Source: Lacipirellulaceae bacterium
Lineage (GTDB): Bacteria; Planctomycetota; Planctomycetia; Pirellulales; Lacipirellulaceae
DNA: 64,000 nt
Assembly (NCBI GenBank): GCA_040218535.1
Contig: JAVJRG010000012.1
Coordinates: 620,001-684,000, forward strand
Direction: 5' to 3'
Shown: one piece after another, positions 45,895-55,661 of the stretch
Layout of the letters: each line of letters begins with the position of its first letter
Position numbering within the stretch: the stretch's first letter is position 1
The notes under the pieces: model-generated
What the model was told of the DNA's origin: nothing
The model's database searches: none
Seen by the model: the letters and a program-made list of their open reading frames with translations, nothing else
Translations under genes and position numbers: made by a program

Positions 45895-48800
45895 TCAACT
45901 GCGGCACCTAGTAGCCGACCCAATCATCACAACGAAGACGCAAGCGAGGAGCAGCGCGGTGCTTGGCTCCGGCACTGCAACCACCGGCGGCATAGGCGTC
46001 GGCACTGTTTGCGTGACCTCCCGTTGCCAAGCAAGAAAATCAAGACCGTTAGTCATACCGTAATCGGCTTGCCACTGATCGAGATCCGACGCGTTGATGG
46101 TGCTGTTGCCATCGAAATCACTGGCAAGGGGCTCGGTGATGCTCAGGATGACCTGCGTATCGTTGTAGAACAGACGGAAATCGAGGCCCGGATCAAGCGT
46201 TGGTGCATCGACTGAATCAAACACTCCCGAGAGAAGTGTCCCTGAGATGGTGGTCTCTAAAATGACGAACTGGTCGCCCAGCTGTGGCTCGTAGATTCCG
46301 CCGCCCAAATCCACCAACTCGATGGCCAACTCACCAGCGAGTTCTGCGAAGCGGGCGATGCGGAGCGTATCGAATTCGCCCTGCGCGGTGCCACCAATTC
46401 CGATTTCAAGGCGACCTGAGGCGGTTTGCTCGAAGAAGCTGCCACCAATGGAGAGACTGCCTATGCCGCCTGGTGCAGTCAAGCTACCGGGGGCAATGAC
46501 GCCTTGGTTGATGAAATCGATTGGCGAACTTGATGTATCGCTTCGCGGTTCGAAGTCTAACGACCCGTCACCGAAAACAACGCCACCGTCGCGATTGAGA
46601 AATCGAGCGTTAATAAAACTTAGCGTGCCGTCAAGAGAAACTTCTCCTCCGTCGTTCTCAACCAGTTGGGAGGGACCTGGGGCGGCGGCAAACGTGATAC
46701 GACCGCCCGCTTCGACTCGAATAGTTTCATGGTTTTCAAAGCCGTTCTGCATCTGTACTTGAAGCATGGAGAGCGGTCGACTTTCAATCAGGCCATTGTT
46801 GGTCAAGTTCCCGAATCCTTCGACTCTTAGAACTGAAGCATCTCCGGCGATAAGACTGCCAACTTGCACGAATTGTGATGGGTTGGTACCGGTTTGGCCC
46901 TGTAAGGTGAGCGTGCCATTCATGCTTGATTGAATGCGCCCCTCGTTGAGTAGGGTGGTCTGGTCGACGGTAATGGTGCCTCGCCCCACGATCGAATGGG
47001 TGCTATCGTTCTGCAAAAAAGCATTCCCCCCAATCAATAGAGTTCCTGGGCGATCTCCGAAGCCTAGCTCAAAAGTGCCTGGCCCTGAAAGGACAGCACT
47101 CGAGATGACGCGCGTAGTTCCCGCGGCACGCAGGCGTCCCGCGTTAACGATCTCACCAGTAAAGCCGAGATTTTCCGCTACGATGATTCCAGATAATTCC
47201 AACGGCACCGGAAGGCTGGTCGAATTGAAAATTGAATCAATCGCTCGCAAACTGCCGCCGGGTTCAGCGACGAGCCTACCGCCAAAAACATCGCCGACCA
47301 AGACGGTCGATCCCGCCCCGGCCAGAATCGTTCCGGGGAACAAATCGCCGTTGGTGCCTCGCTCGTGGCTCTGCACAACAACACTCGTCAGGTTGAGTTG
47401 GTTGCCGCCCAGAGCGCGCATCGTGCCGCTGTTGATCACCCGACGGGGTTGAGCCCTAGAGGAGACAAGTTGATTCGACGGACTTGCGCTGACAGCCTCG
47501 ACGATGCCCCGATTCACTAGCTGCACCGTATCCAACGAAACGGGTCCGTCTACTTCAATGGTGTTGTCTTCATTGATCAGCTCAACAAACTGATTGGTGT
47601 TCACACGAGCAAAACGCTCCACGGCTACCACTCCGCCGCCTCCTAGCTTGACCTCGGGTGTCGAGATCTCCACTTCGCCAAAGAGCATCCCCGTGTTCTC
47701 AATCGTCCCAACAAGCTCCAGCGGTTCAGGGGAACCGACGAAGCCTTCCAGCCGCACGTTCTCCAAGGTAGCCCGCTCTTGAAAGCCGTTGTTCGCACTC
47801 GGCATAGCGGCGGGACCACGTAGCGTGCCGCCCAGGACGTGCGCGGCGTCGAGTTCGAATTGCGAGGCGGCATCGACTTCAAGAACGCCTGTCGGCCCGT
47901 TGGCAATCTTCCGGCCAGGACCCACCAGACTGATTTTCCCACCGCTAGTGGCGTTGATCGATCCTGAGTTCATCCAGGCAGGCTGCTGCGGAGACTGCCC
48001 GCTCGGACCAGTGAGATTCAACGAGAGCTGACGGCCTGGACCGTCCGCCTCGATCAGCCCGCCGTTCTCGACCAGCATCCCCGCTCCAATGGCGGCAGTA
48101 CCGGTCGTGTCCATGAACAGGCGATTATCCACGTTGATTAAGCGCGGTGGGGAAGGTGCACCAAGACCATCGCCGCGGATTTGCCCCCCCGCAGCCAGCC
48201 GCATTTCCCCTCCGCCAGCAATGCGGACGGTCTCGTTGATGAACAACTGGTTGCTGCCCAGCTGCAAGGTCTGCAAGTTTTCGAAATCGCTGTCGTACAA
48301 ACTTGCATTGAAATCGAAATCCACTTGGCCATCGACTTCCACCCCAGCGAGCGAAACTTGACTGCCGATCCGCACGCGTCCCTCCGCAAGGCGTCCGCCC
48401 CGCCTGGTAGCAAGATTTCCACCTTCGAGACGCACATTGAGCAGAGTAACGGTGGAACCACCCAAGGCTTCAATCAGCCCTCCGTCATTAACAAGCGGTG
48501 TAGTGCGTTGAAAACCGGAAACCCTCAACGTGCCTCCTGAGGATGCACGCAACGTGCCTGAATTCGAATAAGTGGGCAGCGGAAGATTGAGAATTCCATC
48601 ACCAATTCCCGTAAAGAACAAGGTGCTGCCAGCCCGGTTAGCGTCGACCATTCCCTCGTTCGCGATGCTCATCGCGCGGTTGCTCAGCCCGATTCGACCG
48701 TTCCCTTCCACGGTGCCCAAGTTGTGCAGCCACGCACCGCCCACAGCCGACGGACTCAACGCGGTCAACAAACCGCCTTCCAATTCCACATTCCCGCTAG

Positions 48801-49206
48801 CCTCATTCTCGAAGAGGCTGGCAAACTCCAGGCCGCCGGTGTTGTTCACCCGTACCAGAATCGACCCGGAGTTCTGCACATCGCCATTGGCCTGCAAACT
48901 GACTGCGGGCTCGACAATCAGACCGTCTCCAAGATCAATGATCAGGCTGCCAATCGTTTGCGTTTGATTAACCGTGACCTCAGAGTCCATGATCGGATTA
49001 TCATCAATCCGAACATCATTTGACGGGGTATTTGGCACCACCCCGAGTGACCAATAAGAAGGAACCTCCCAATCGCCAATGCCGTTGGCTCCAGGCGGCC
49101 CTACCCAAAAATTTACTTGGCTACGGACTGGGTTTGCGAAACACGCAGTGAGTAGAAGTAGTACCGCAGCAGCAGCTCGGGTACCGCAAAGGTGTCCTGA
49201 ATTCAT
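45895..49206 (-). CDS. Giant exported beta-strand-repeat protein, paralogue of 41392-44778, PEP-CTERM
   Basis: A 1103-residue protein with the same plan as its neighbour: signal peptide, FWVGPPGANGIGDWEV...YWSLGVVPNTP module, long run of N-x-G/G-G strand repeats, then the pre-anchor domain (LEIGIGGTAQGEFDTLRIA). The dockerin-like region has one intact calcium loop (DFDGNSTINASDLDQWQ). The second is shortened to YGMTNGLDFLAWQ, with its Asp-rich loop lost. The sorting signal is VPEPSTALLLACVFVVMI plus basic end. The role at the cell surface is inferred only from architecture. Confidence 0.85.
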   Translation of the reverse strand: MNSGHLCGTRAAAAVLLLLTACFANPVRSQVNFWVGPPGANGIGDWEVPSYWSLGVVPNTPSNDVRIDDNPIMDSEVTVNQTQTIGSLIIDLGDGLIVEPAVSLQANGDVQNSGSILVRVNNTGGLEFASLFENEASGNVELEGGLLTALSPSAVGGAWLHNLGTVEGNGRIGLSNRAMSIANEGMVDANRAGSTLFFTGIGDGILNLPLPTYSNSGTLRASSGGTLRVSGFQRTTPLVNDGGLIEALGGSTVTLLNVRLEGGNLATRRGGRLAEGRVRIGSQVSLAGVEVDGQVDFDFNASLYDSDFENLQTLQLGSNQLFINETVRIAGGGEMRLAAGGQIRGDGLGAPSPPRLINVDNRLFMDTTGTAAIGAGMLVENGGLIEADGPGRQLSLNLTGPSGQSPQQPAWMNSGSINATSGGKISLVGPGRKIANGPTGVLEVDAASQFELDAAHVLGGTLRGPAAMPSANNGFQERATLENVRLEGFVGSPEPLELVGTIENTGMLFGEVEISTPEVKLGGGGVVAVERFARVNTNQFVELINEDNTIEVDGPVSLDTVQLVNRGIVEAVSASPSNQLVSSRAQPRRVINSGTMRALGGNQLNLTSVVVQSHERGTNGDLFPGTILAGAGSTVLVGDVFGGRLVAEPGGSLRAIDSIFNSTSLPVPLELSGIIVAENLGFTGEIVNAGRLRAAGTTRVISSAVLSGPGTFELGFGDRPGTLLIGGNAFLQNDSTHSIVGRGTITVDQTTLLNEGRIQSSMNGTLTLQGQTGTNPSQFVQVGSLIAGDASVLRVEGFGNLTNNGLIESRPLSMLQVQMQNGFENHETIRVEAGGRITFAAAPGPSQLVENDGGEVSLDGTLSFINARFLNRDGGVVFGDGSLDFEPRSDTSSSPIDFINQGVIAPGSLTAPGGIGSLSIGGSFFEQTASGRLEIGIGGTAQGEFDTLRIARFAELAGELAIELVDLGGGIYEPQLGDQFVILETTISGTLLSGVFDSVDAPTLDPGLDFRLFYNDTQVILSITEPLASDFDGNSTINASDLDQWQADYGMTNGLDFLAWQREVTQTVPTPMPPVVAVPEPSTALLLACVFVVMIGSATRCRS

Positions 49207-49351
49207 AGCTGGCCAATCACATGAAGCGTAGGAAACGTGAATACAATGGAATCCGCTCTGGGATTCTCGACGTCTACTTGCTCCGTTCCGGTACTCTCTA
49301 GAGCTATGAATCCGCCCCTTTTCGCATTATGTCGAGCGGTTACCGCGAAGT

Positions 49352-49389
49352 CAAAAAGAAGGTTTCGGGGCCACTTGTGGCTTAGCCCC
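49352..49389 (-). terminator. Probable terminator after the matrixin-type gene
   Basis: On the minus strand GGGGC...GCCCC, with an inner CCAC/GTGG alternative, is followed by CTTCTTTTTGAC. The stem is short and the T-run is interrupted, so confidence is moderate. Confidence 0.45.
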
Positions 49390-49394
49390 AGAAC

Positions 49395-52300
49395 TTAACC
49401 AAAGTAGCTAAGCCGCGAGCGGCGGTTGGCGAACGTTAATGCGAAGAGTGCGAGGATCGCCGTGCTCGGTTCGGGGACGGCTGCGAGCGAGCTTGGTGAA
49501 GAGCCCGTGAACTGACGCTGCCATAGGAGGAAATCGGAACCGTCGACGACGCCGTTTTCATTCGCGTCACCGTCGGTACGGATGACATTCAAGTTATCGC
49601 CGTAACCGCTGTTCCAAATGCCTAGGTCGATGCCATCGACCGTGCCACTGTTGTCGAAATCGGCTGCGATGGTGGCTGCCGAAACGACATTCAATGAGAC
49701 GGCAATCCCGCCTGGGTTGATCTCCCAATCAAGCCCCGCGCCGAGGTCTGGCAGATTGAGCGTATCGAACACGCCACCGGCTCCGCCATCCACGGAAAGC
49801 AAAGCGAAAGAATCGCCAAGCTGCGGATCGTAAACTCCGCCACCAAGGTCGACAAGCTCCACGGTCAGCGTGCCGTCAAGCATTGCCGTCCCGTCAACGA
49901 GAAGCTGATCGAACTGACCGACGGTGGTGCCTCCGATTTCGAAGATCAGCTCGCTGGTCGAAGTCAACGTGAGATTGTCACTGAGGCTCAGCGAAGCAAT
50001 CGAATCCGTCAAGTCCGCGTCGCCAGGAGCGATACGTCCGTTGGTAGTCAGGTTGCCGTTGACCGTGCCGTTGCCGGCAAGGGTTGAACCGGACTGCCAA
50101 CTATGCGTACCGGTCAGCGTCAGGCTTGCACCGGCATTCACCTCAACGATACCGGAGATCGTACCACTGCCTGAAAGCGTGGTCGCGCCCGCTTCGAGCC
50201 GCACAGGGCCCTGCGAACTGAGAGTGCTCGTAATGTTGAGCGTGCCAGCTTGGCTCATTCGCAGTCCACCGCTGCCTAACTGCAACGGGCCATTAAAGTT
50301 GACAGTCCCTACGGGGCTGAGCAGCACTTCACCTATTCCTGAAGTTGAGTTCACTGAACCTGAGAAATTGGTGATGGCGGAATCCTCGTTCTGAATAGTC
50401 GTTGCCGCGGCGATTGTCACGTCGCCGGTGAAGTTCGCCACCACGCCCTGCTCGACTAGTAACAGGCTATTTGTAGATCCGCTCCCGGTATTCGAAAACT
50501 CAAGATCATCCGCAAGCGTAGCGCCCGCTTCGACTTGAAATGTGCCATCGCGTTCAATCACGGTATTGCCGACCGCACTTCCCAAGGCGGTACTATCTTC
50601 AGCAATCGCGATAGCCCCTGAACGAACGATCGTCTGTCCTGTATAGGTGCTTCCACCACCGAGGAACGCTGTGAGTTCTTCGGCGATTACCGTCCCCGAG
50701 CCGCTCACGTTACGAACGGCTTCAAAGTCGAAAATTCGGATGGTTCCGTTGTTCACCACGGATGTCGGCGCATTGGGAAAGGTGTCCGCATTGGTCGATA
50801 CGCCCTGATCCCCCACATGCAGTTCACCGCCCGATTGGATCTCGAACGTACTGCTCATCGCCCCGGCGAGCGACGCGTTCATGACCAGCGTCCCTCCGTT
50901 GGCAACGGTAATGGCAGACTGCATCGCGGAGAGGTTGCCAGTCAGCTTAAGGGTCCCGGAGTTGATTTGCGTTGGCCCGGAGTAGCTGTTGCCATCACTC
51001 TCAATCACCACGGTGCCTGTGCCGTTGAGTATCACACTCCCGCCGGAGATCGCCCCACCGCCGGTGATCGTGTAGTCGCCGCTGGCGTCAAAGACAATCG
51101 CATCCGCGTTGACCAATCCGTTCACCTCGACAGTACGCCGATTGAGCGGCGAGGTATCGTCGAAACGAACGTTATCAAGGTTCGCAAATGCAATGGCTCC
51201 TGAAGTTGACGAAAAATTCGCGTCTCCGTTGGTGCTCCAAACAGAACTGACCTGCCCTGTCCACGTTAAGTCCAACGGATCGCGACTGGTGAAGATCGAC
51301 AGTTGGTAAAGCTGAACGTTGTTATTCGTACCGGTGACCCGGGCAAAGTAATCGCCAGGGGTTAGTTCCGTGGTGATCGTCTCGCTCTGACCGGCGGCTG
51401 CCGAGTTACTGTTGGCGAGCTGGGTAACACCGTTACTTGCAAATAGGGTCAACCCGAGATTGCTCAGGGCGCGTGAATCGAAACTGCTTTGCGTGCCGCC
51501 CTCCGGTCCAACTTGGTAGACCGCTCCGCGAGGTACGAGGTCGAGCCGAATGTCGGCGGTCTCCGTGACGGTAAAGCGGAAGTAGTCTTGATCGCCATCG
51601 TCGTCGATACTCACGAAGTCTGTTTCGGCAGGGCCAACGGAGGTGCCGCTGCCTGAAGTCCCGACACTTGCGACGGTCGAGGTGTTGACGATCCCCAATG
51701 AAGTTGCGGTTCCGCTCGTATCGTTGCCGCCATTCTTTTCGAGCACGTCACCGTAACTTCGCTGCATCCCAAGAATGTCATCGTGTTGCGGGCCATCGAA
51801 CGAGGTATTCAGCGTCGGTTCGATAAGGAAACTGGCGTTACTGCTTTCAACGTGCTCGAAACCCAGTCCGTGCATCGCTTCGTGCATAATCGTATTGCGC
51901 AGAAAGCGAGCGTTATTCGTCGTGCTGCCCAAGTCGGTACGGTCTGTGTTGAAGACCATATCGCCATTGTTGGGAAAGGAATTGTAAGCCAGCGTGCCAC
52001 CCACGCTGCTGCCGAAGGAGTTGCCGCCGATGCGTACGTCCCCGCGAACTGAATTGCCGGAGGCTGTTCCGATCGTCGGGCCATCGTCGTTGGGCTGGTA
52101 AACGTAGCTAACGCCGGACAGCGAACTAAGCCGGCTGAACGAATCTTCAAAGTAGATGAACCAGGGACGAAGCGTATAGTCCGATCCGCCCGGCCCGGCG
52201 CCAAACTCCGAATCAAGGAACGAAATAAAGTCGCTCGGACCTGCGTCGGTAGAAGAACCACCGCCGAAGTTCACCGAATTGATAAACGTTCCGTCATCCA

Positions 52301-52472
52301 CCAAGCTCCAGGTGACCGTCGTGGGAACACCTTGGGAGGCCGCCTGGGATCCAATGAAGCCATCGGTGGCTGTCGTGGTCCAACGATTGAAAATCTCGAA
52401 TCCGTACACGCTGGTGCGCGGAGCGATCACACTGCAAGCGCAGACCAATACTAAGACGAACAATCGTCGCAT
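49395..52472 (-). CDS. Matrixin-like zinc protease fused to beta-strand repeats, dockerin loops and PEP-CTERM
   Basis: A 1025-residue exported protein. After the signal peptide comes a metzincin-type domain: the zinc motif HEAMHGLGFEH (residues 197-207, ligands H197, H201, H207, catalytic E198), with a likely Met-turn in DDILGMQRSYG. A pre-peptidase-like beta domain (DYFRFTVTETADIRLDL) follows, then autotransporter-type repeats (SGPTQINSGTLKLTG and similar). The pre-anchor domain shared with its neighbours is next, then a double dockerin-like unit and VPEPSTAILALFALTFANRR. It should cleave proteins outside the cytoplasm while held on the surface or in the envelope. The ATG at 52472 gives a clean signal peptide; a GTG 14 codons upstream is less likely. 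Confidence 0.87.
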   Translation of the reverse strand: MRRLFVLVLVCACSVIAPRTSVYGFEIFNRWTTTATDGFIGSQAASQGVPTTVTWSLVDDGTFINSVNFGGGSSTDAGPSDFISFLDSEFGAGPGGSDYTLRPWFIYFEDSFSRLSSLSGVSYVYQPNDDGPTIGTASGNSVRGDVRIGGNSFGSSVGGTLAYNSFPNNGDMVFNTDRTDLGSTTNNARFLRNTIMHEAMHGLGFEHVESSNASFLIEPTLNTSFDGPQHDDILGMQRSYGDVLEKNGGNDTSGTATSLGIVNTSTVASVGTSGSGTSVGPAETDFVSIDDDGDQDYFRFTVTETADIRLDLVPRGAVYQVGPEGGTQSSFDSRALSNLGLTLFASNGVTQLANSNSAAAGQSETITTELTPGDYFARVTGTNNNVQLYQLSIFTSRDPLDLTWTGQVSSVWSTNGDANFSSTSGAIAFANLDNVRFDDTSPLNRRTVEVNGLVNADAIVFDASGDYTITGGGAISGGSVILNGTGTVVIESDGNSYSGPTQINSGTLKLTGNLSAMQSAITVANGGTLVMNASLAGAMSSTFEIQSGGELHVGDQGVSTNADTFPNAPTSVVNNGTIRIFDFEAVRNVSGSGTVIAEELTAFLGGGSTYTGQTIVRSGAIAIAEDSTALGSAVGNTVIERDGTFQVEAGATLADDLEFSNTGSGSTNSLLLVEQGVVANFTGDVTIAAATTIQNEDSAITNFSGSVNSTSGIGEVLLSPVGTVNFNGPLQLGSGGLRMSQAGTLNITSTLSSQGPVRLEAGATTLSGSGTISGIVEVNAGASLTLTGTHSWQSGSTLAGNGTVNGNLTTNGRIAPGDADLTDSIASLSLSDNLTLTSTSELIFEIGGTTVGQFDQLLVDGTAMLDGTLTVELVDLGGGVYDPQLGDSFALLSVDGGAGGVFDTLNLPDLGAGLDWEINPGGIAVSLNVVSAATIAADFDNSGTVDGIDLGIWNSGYGDNLNVIRTDGDANENGVVDGSDFLLWQRQFTGSSPSSLAAVPEPSTAILALFALTFANRRSRLSYFG

Positions 52473-52635
52473 GAGTTTCTTCGTTTCTGTTCCACTGAGG
52501 ATGTCCTCGTCCACACTAGACGTGGGCGGTTGGGGAGAATGCCAAGAGAGGCATAGGACATCGCGACTTATATTATGGTCAAGAACTACGGCTGGGGCAA
52601 AGATCAGGTTCTGCCGGTTGTGGCCGTCCTACGGT

Positions 52636-53181
52636 CTACCACAGCAAGCTCGCTATCACAGAAACCATCATCAGCGTGGCGACCATTGCCTTCACGCCAG
52701 TGCCGAAAATGCGGCCTTTGAACGCCGCTCGCCCTACCCGCAATGACCGACGCGAGTCTTCTCCGCGAGTCATTTCGGCCAGAGTCGCTCCGCCGAAAGC
52801 CCCGGTCGCGCCCCCAAGGATCGCCCCCACGAGGGAACCGATGACAGGAATCGGAATTCCCATTCCCGCCCCACCAATCGCTCCGACAATCGAACCAACC
52901 AAGGCAAACCAACTCGCTCGACGGCTCCCTCCGGCCCGTTTCGTACTCCACATGCCTGCCAAGGTTTCTAACGCTTCCCCGGCAATCGCTTCCGCCAAGA
53001 ACAGTGCAACGCCCGCCCAACCAATAGCCATCACCCCGGCTTGGGGACCGAACGCCGCATAGACCGCCGCGGCAATCACCATGAGCCAAGTCCCAGGCAT
53101 ACCAAACAGTGTGAGAACCCAACCAACAACGGCAGTCAGGGCGAGAGCAATTGCGGCGAGATAGGGGAGTAGTTCTTGCAC
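52636..53181 (-). CDS. DUF456-family small membrane protein
   Basis: A 181-residue protein with about five hydrophobic, glycine-rich segments, such as LTAVVGWVLTLFGMPGTWLMVI near the N-terminus and the repeated GSIVGAIGGAGMGIPIPVIGSLVGAILGG region typical of DUF456. No biochemical role is known. I chose the GTG at 53181 because GAGG lies six bases upstream; a TTG four codons earlier is the alternative. It is monocistronic as far as can be seen. Confidence 0.82.
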   Translation of the reverse strand: MQELLPYLAAIALALTAVVGWVLTLFGMPGTWLMVIAAAVYAAFGPQAGVMAIGWAGVALFLAEAIAGEALETLAGMWSTKRAGGSRRASWFALVGSIVGAIGGAGMGIPIPVIGSLVGAILGGATGAFGGATLAEMTRGEDSRRSLRVGRAAFKGRIFGTGVKAMVATLMMVSVIASLLW

Positions 53182-53222
53182 GAGTGACCTCAATAAACCA
53201 CAGAAAACTCACCAACGAAACC

Positions 53223-53295
53223 TAGCCCCTGGCGCAAGCCGGGGGTTGAAGTCTGTGCGAATACGCAACAACCCCGCGGCTTGCGCCGGGGGCTA
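53223..53295. repeat. Dispersed-type palindrome (TAGCCCC...GGGGCTA)
   Basis: The left arm TAGCCCCTGGCGCAAGCCGG plus GGGTTG pairs with the right arm CAACCCCGCGGCTTGCGCCG plus GGGGCTA, around a loop of about 20 bases. It lies between two divergent genes (DUF456 and the ion channel). One copy is seen here; REP-like elements of this kind are common in planctomycete genomes. Confidence 0.75.
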
Positions 53296-53345
53296 GATGT
53301 AATACTCTGTCGCTCAACTTTTCGAATCCCGTTACACTATCTTGC

Positions 53346-54236
53346 ATGTCTGACGAAGACCTTCTCATCGAACCCAATAAGCAGCGACCGGCAGCGGAAT
53401 CTTCCGCGGGACTCACCGGCTGGCAACGTCGTTGGCACGACATCATCTTCGAGGCAGACACGCCCGCGGGCAAGGCATTTGATGTCACGCTATTGATCTT
53501 GATCTTGATCAGCGTCCTCGACGTGATGATTCAAAGCCTGCCAGCTTACCAAGAACACTACGAACCGCGCTGGGGTCGCACGCTTAAGCTCGTTGAGTGG
53601 GGCATCACGATCCTGTTCACCCTTGAGTACCTCGCCCGCCTCGCCTGCGTCGCCCGTCCCTGGCGTTACGCATTTAGTTTTTTTGGCATCGTCGATCTGC
53701 TTGCTATTCTGCCAACCTATCTCGCTCCTTTCATTAGCGGCACTCAAGCGCTGGCAACGATTCGCACACTGAGACTGCTTCGTGTCTTTCGCGTTTTCAA
53801 ACTGGGAGATCACGTCGCCGAAAGCCAAACCCTTCTGAGAATCGTCAAACGAACACGTACCAAAATCACCGTGTTCCTTTCGGTGATCTCCGTCGCGATC
53901 GTGGTGCTGGGGACCATGATGTACGTGATCGAACATGAGGAACCCGACAGCGGCTTCACGAGCATCCCCATCAGTATCTATTGGGCGATCGTGACGCTGA
54001 CGACCGTCGGCTATGGGGATATCGCCCCCGTGACCGTGCTGGGGAAAACCTTGGCCGCGGTGATGATGCTCATCGGCTACAGTATCACGGTCGTTACGAT
54101 CGGCATCTTCGCCGCGGTGGTGTTGGGTAAAGACGAAAGCAAGGCGAAGATCGGCAGCCGCAGTTGCCCCAATTGTCTCAGTGAAGATCACGCGGCAGAC
54201 GCGCGGTTTTGCAAAGCGTGTGGGACGTCGTTATGA
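53346..54236 (+). CDS. Voltage-gated-type potassium channel with C-terminal zinc ribbon
   Basis: A 296-residue six-span channel. The voltage sensor is S4 at about 138-152 (TIRTLRLLRVFRVFK, arginines every third position). The potassium selectivity filter is T220-V-G-Y-G-D225, followed by the S6 helix. After the membrane part comes a short linker and a zinc-ribbon-like end, CPNC (274-277) and CKAC (289-292). A C-terminal ribbon is unusual for this family and might bind a metal or a partner. TACACT lies 8 bp before the ATG, so the transcript could be nearly leaderless, but no -35 element is evident. Confidence 0.92.
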   Translation: MSDEDLLIEPNKQRPAAESSAGLTGWQRRWHDIIFEADTPAGKAFDVTLLILILISVLDVMIQSLPAYQEHYEPRWGRTLKLVEWGITILFTLEYLARLACVARPWRYAFSFFGIVDLLAILPTYLAPFISGTQALATIRTLRLLRVFRVFKLGDHVAESQTLLRIVKRTRTKITVFLSVISVAIVVLGTMMYVIEHEEPDSGFTSIPISIYWAIVTLTTVGYGDIAPVTVLGKTLAAVMMLIGYSITVVTIGIFAAVVLGKDESKAKIGSRSCPNCLSEDHAADARFCKACGTSL

Positions 54237-54371
54237 ATCTCCTACCAACGGACTCAAATTCTGCTGAAGCGATTGTTAGATCAGCGACGATAACTCCCTG
54301 AGTAGGCTCAATCTGTTCCCGCACAAGAGCCGGCAAAACACCTTCTCTGCCACTCATCGTTTGCTAGCATC

Positions 54372-55661
54372 ATGCGCGGGAACTCTCCACTGCGGCGTTT
54401 GCCGTTACGTAATCTCTATGTATTCGTGACAGTGGCTGTTTTCTTAGCCGCTTCCGGAACCTACGCCCAGGAATCCATCCTTGGTAAGCCACCCTTGAAA
54501 ACGGGTAGCTCGCCAAGCATCGAGGTCCGCACGGATACCGAGCTGTTTCGCTATATGCTCGATTTTCAGAATCGGCAGAACTCCAAAGAAGTGGCTCTCC
54601 TGCTGAATCATGAGAACTGGGATGGCGACCAACTTCGCGTTGTGCTTGGTGGGCAGGGGCGGTTCTCCTTGCTAGCAGCCGGCACGAACACGGCTGACAA
54701 GTTTCCTTACCTGGGTCGCTTCCCGACCGACTTTGCCGGCAACAGCGCGACCGACGCTCGCTTGCTGCAAGCCAACATGGGGGCCGCGGTGCATGCCGGT
54801 TCGTGGGTGAATCTCTACGGCGAGTTGCTCTTTTCTGACGTGTTCACGTTCCCTTCATTCAACCAGGGGAGCTTGCAAACACGCCAAGCGTACGCAGTGA
54901 TTGGCGATCTCTCGCAGACTCCTTGGTATGCGTTTATCGGTAAGAAGAATCTCTCGTTCGGCGACATGGGCACCCTCAGCCCTTTTACCCAAGCGGTGCC
55001 TTGGCATTACTTCGGTGCACTGTCGGAAGGGATCGGTGTCGGCTACGCGGGCGAGCGATTCCACATTGCGGCCCAGGCCGTTAATGGAAGTCGTGGGATT
55101 CGAGTGGCTGACTCGAAAGAAAAAGGGAAGCTCGACAATCTGGCCACCAACATCATCTACACACTTCCCTTCAGCGATGAAGTGCAGCTGCAGTTGGGTG
55201 GCGGTTTTCTCCTGGGCACTATCTACGATGGCAATGTGGCAGAACACATCGACGCCACCGTCGTGGGTGATCGCAACTCCGCTTACGACTTAAATGCGCT
55301 CCTGCAAATCGGCGCGTTCACCTTCGCGGGGGAGTTCGTCTCGACGGTGGATGACTGGCCAGTCACCAACCACGAAGTACGAGCCTACCGCACCGAGGGG
55401 GCCTACGATACAACTTGCCTCGGAGTGCCCAGCCGCTTCTCCGTGAGTTGGAGCGAAGGCATCCAAGGCGACCGCGGCACCGAGTTCGAGTTCAACCGAC
55501 AGTTGGTGATAGGCCTCGGGATGCAGGTCAGCAACAATGCCCTCTGCACCTTTGAATACGTGCGCAGCAGCGGCTTTGCCCCGCTGATCAACATCACCAC
55601 GGTCAGCGATCGGAACGTCGTTCAAGACAGCGCTGTTCTAGGGCTTACGCTCGTTTTCTAG
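54372..55661 (+). CDS. Outer-membrane porin, LbtU-like
   Basis: A 429-residue exported protein: signal peptide ending near SGTYAQ, then a beta-barrel with alternating strands (WVNLYGELLFSDVFTFPSFN, FHIAAQAVNGSRG, AFTFAGEFVST) and a C-terminal phenylalanine (LGLTLVF), a typical barrel end. The pattern resembles the LbtU family of siderophore-related porins, but no uptake genes are adjacent, so the substrate is unknown. Its stop shares the tetranucleotide CTAG with the stop of the convergent PEP-CTERM gene. Confidence 0.75.
   Translation: MRGNSPLRRLPLRNLYVFVTVAVFLAASGTYAQESILGKPPLKTGSSPSIEVRTDTELFRYMLDFQNRQNSKEVALLLNHENWDGDQLRVVLGGQGRFSLLAAGTNTADKFPYLGRFPTDFAGNSATDARLLQANMGAAVHAGSWVNLYGELLFSDVFTFPSFNQGSLQTRQAYAVIGDLSQTPWYAFIGKKNLSFGDMGTLSPFTQAVPWHYFGALSEGIGVGYAGERFHIAAQAVNGSRGIRVADSKEKGKLDNLATNIIYTLPFSDEVQLQLGGGFLLGTIYDGNVAEHIDATVVGDRNSAYDLNALLQIGAFTFAGEFVSTVDDWPVTNHEVRAYRTEGAYDTTCLGVPSRFSVSWSEGIQGDRGTEFEFNRQLVIGLGMQVSNNALCTFEYVRSSGFAPLINITTVSDRNVVQDSAVLGLTLVF

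Noticed and set aside
52604-53215. Open frame of 203 codons overlapping the DUF456 gene
   Set aside because: The other frame has clear membrane segments and a GAGG ribosome-binding site; this one has neither.
53300-53345. Promoter for the ion-channel gene
   Set aside because: A TACACT is present 8 bp before the ATG but no -35 match is found at a usable distance, so I did not list it.
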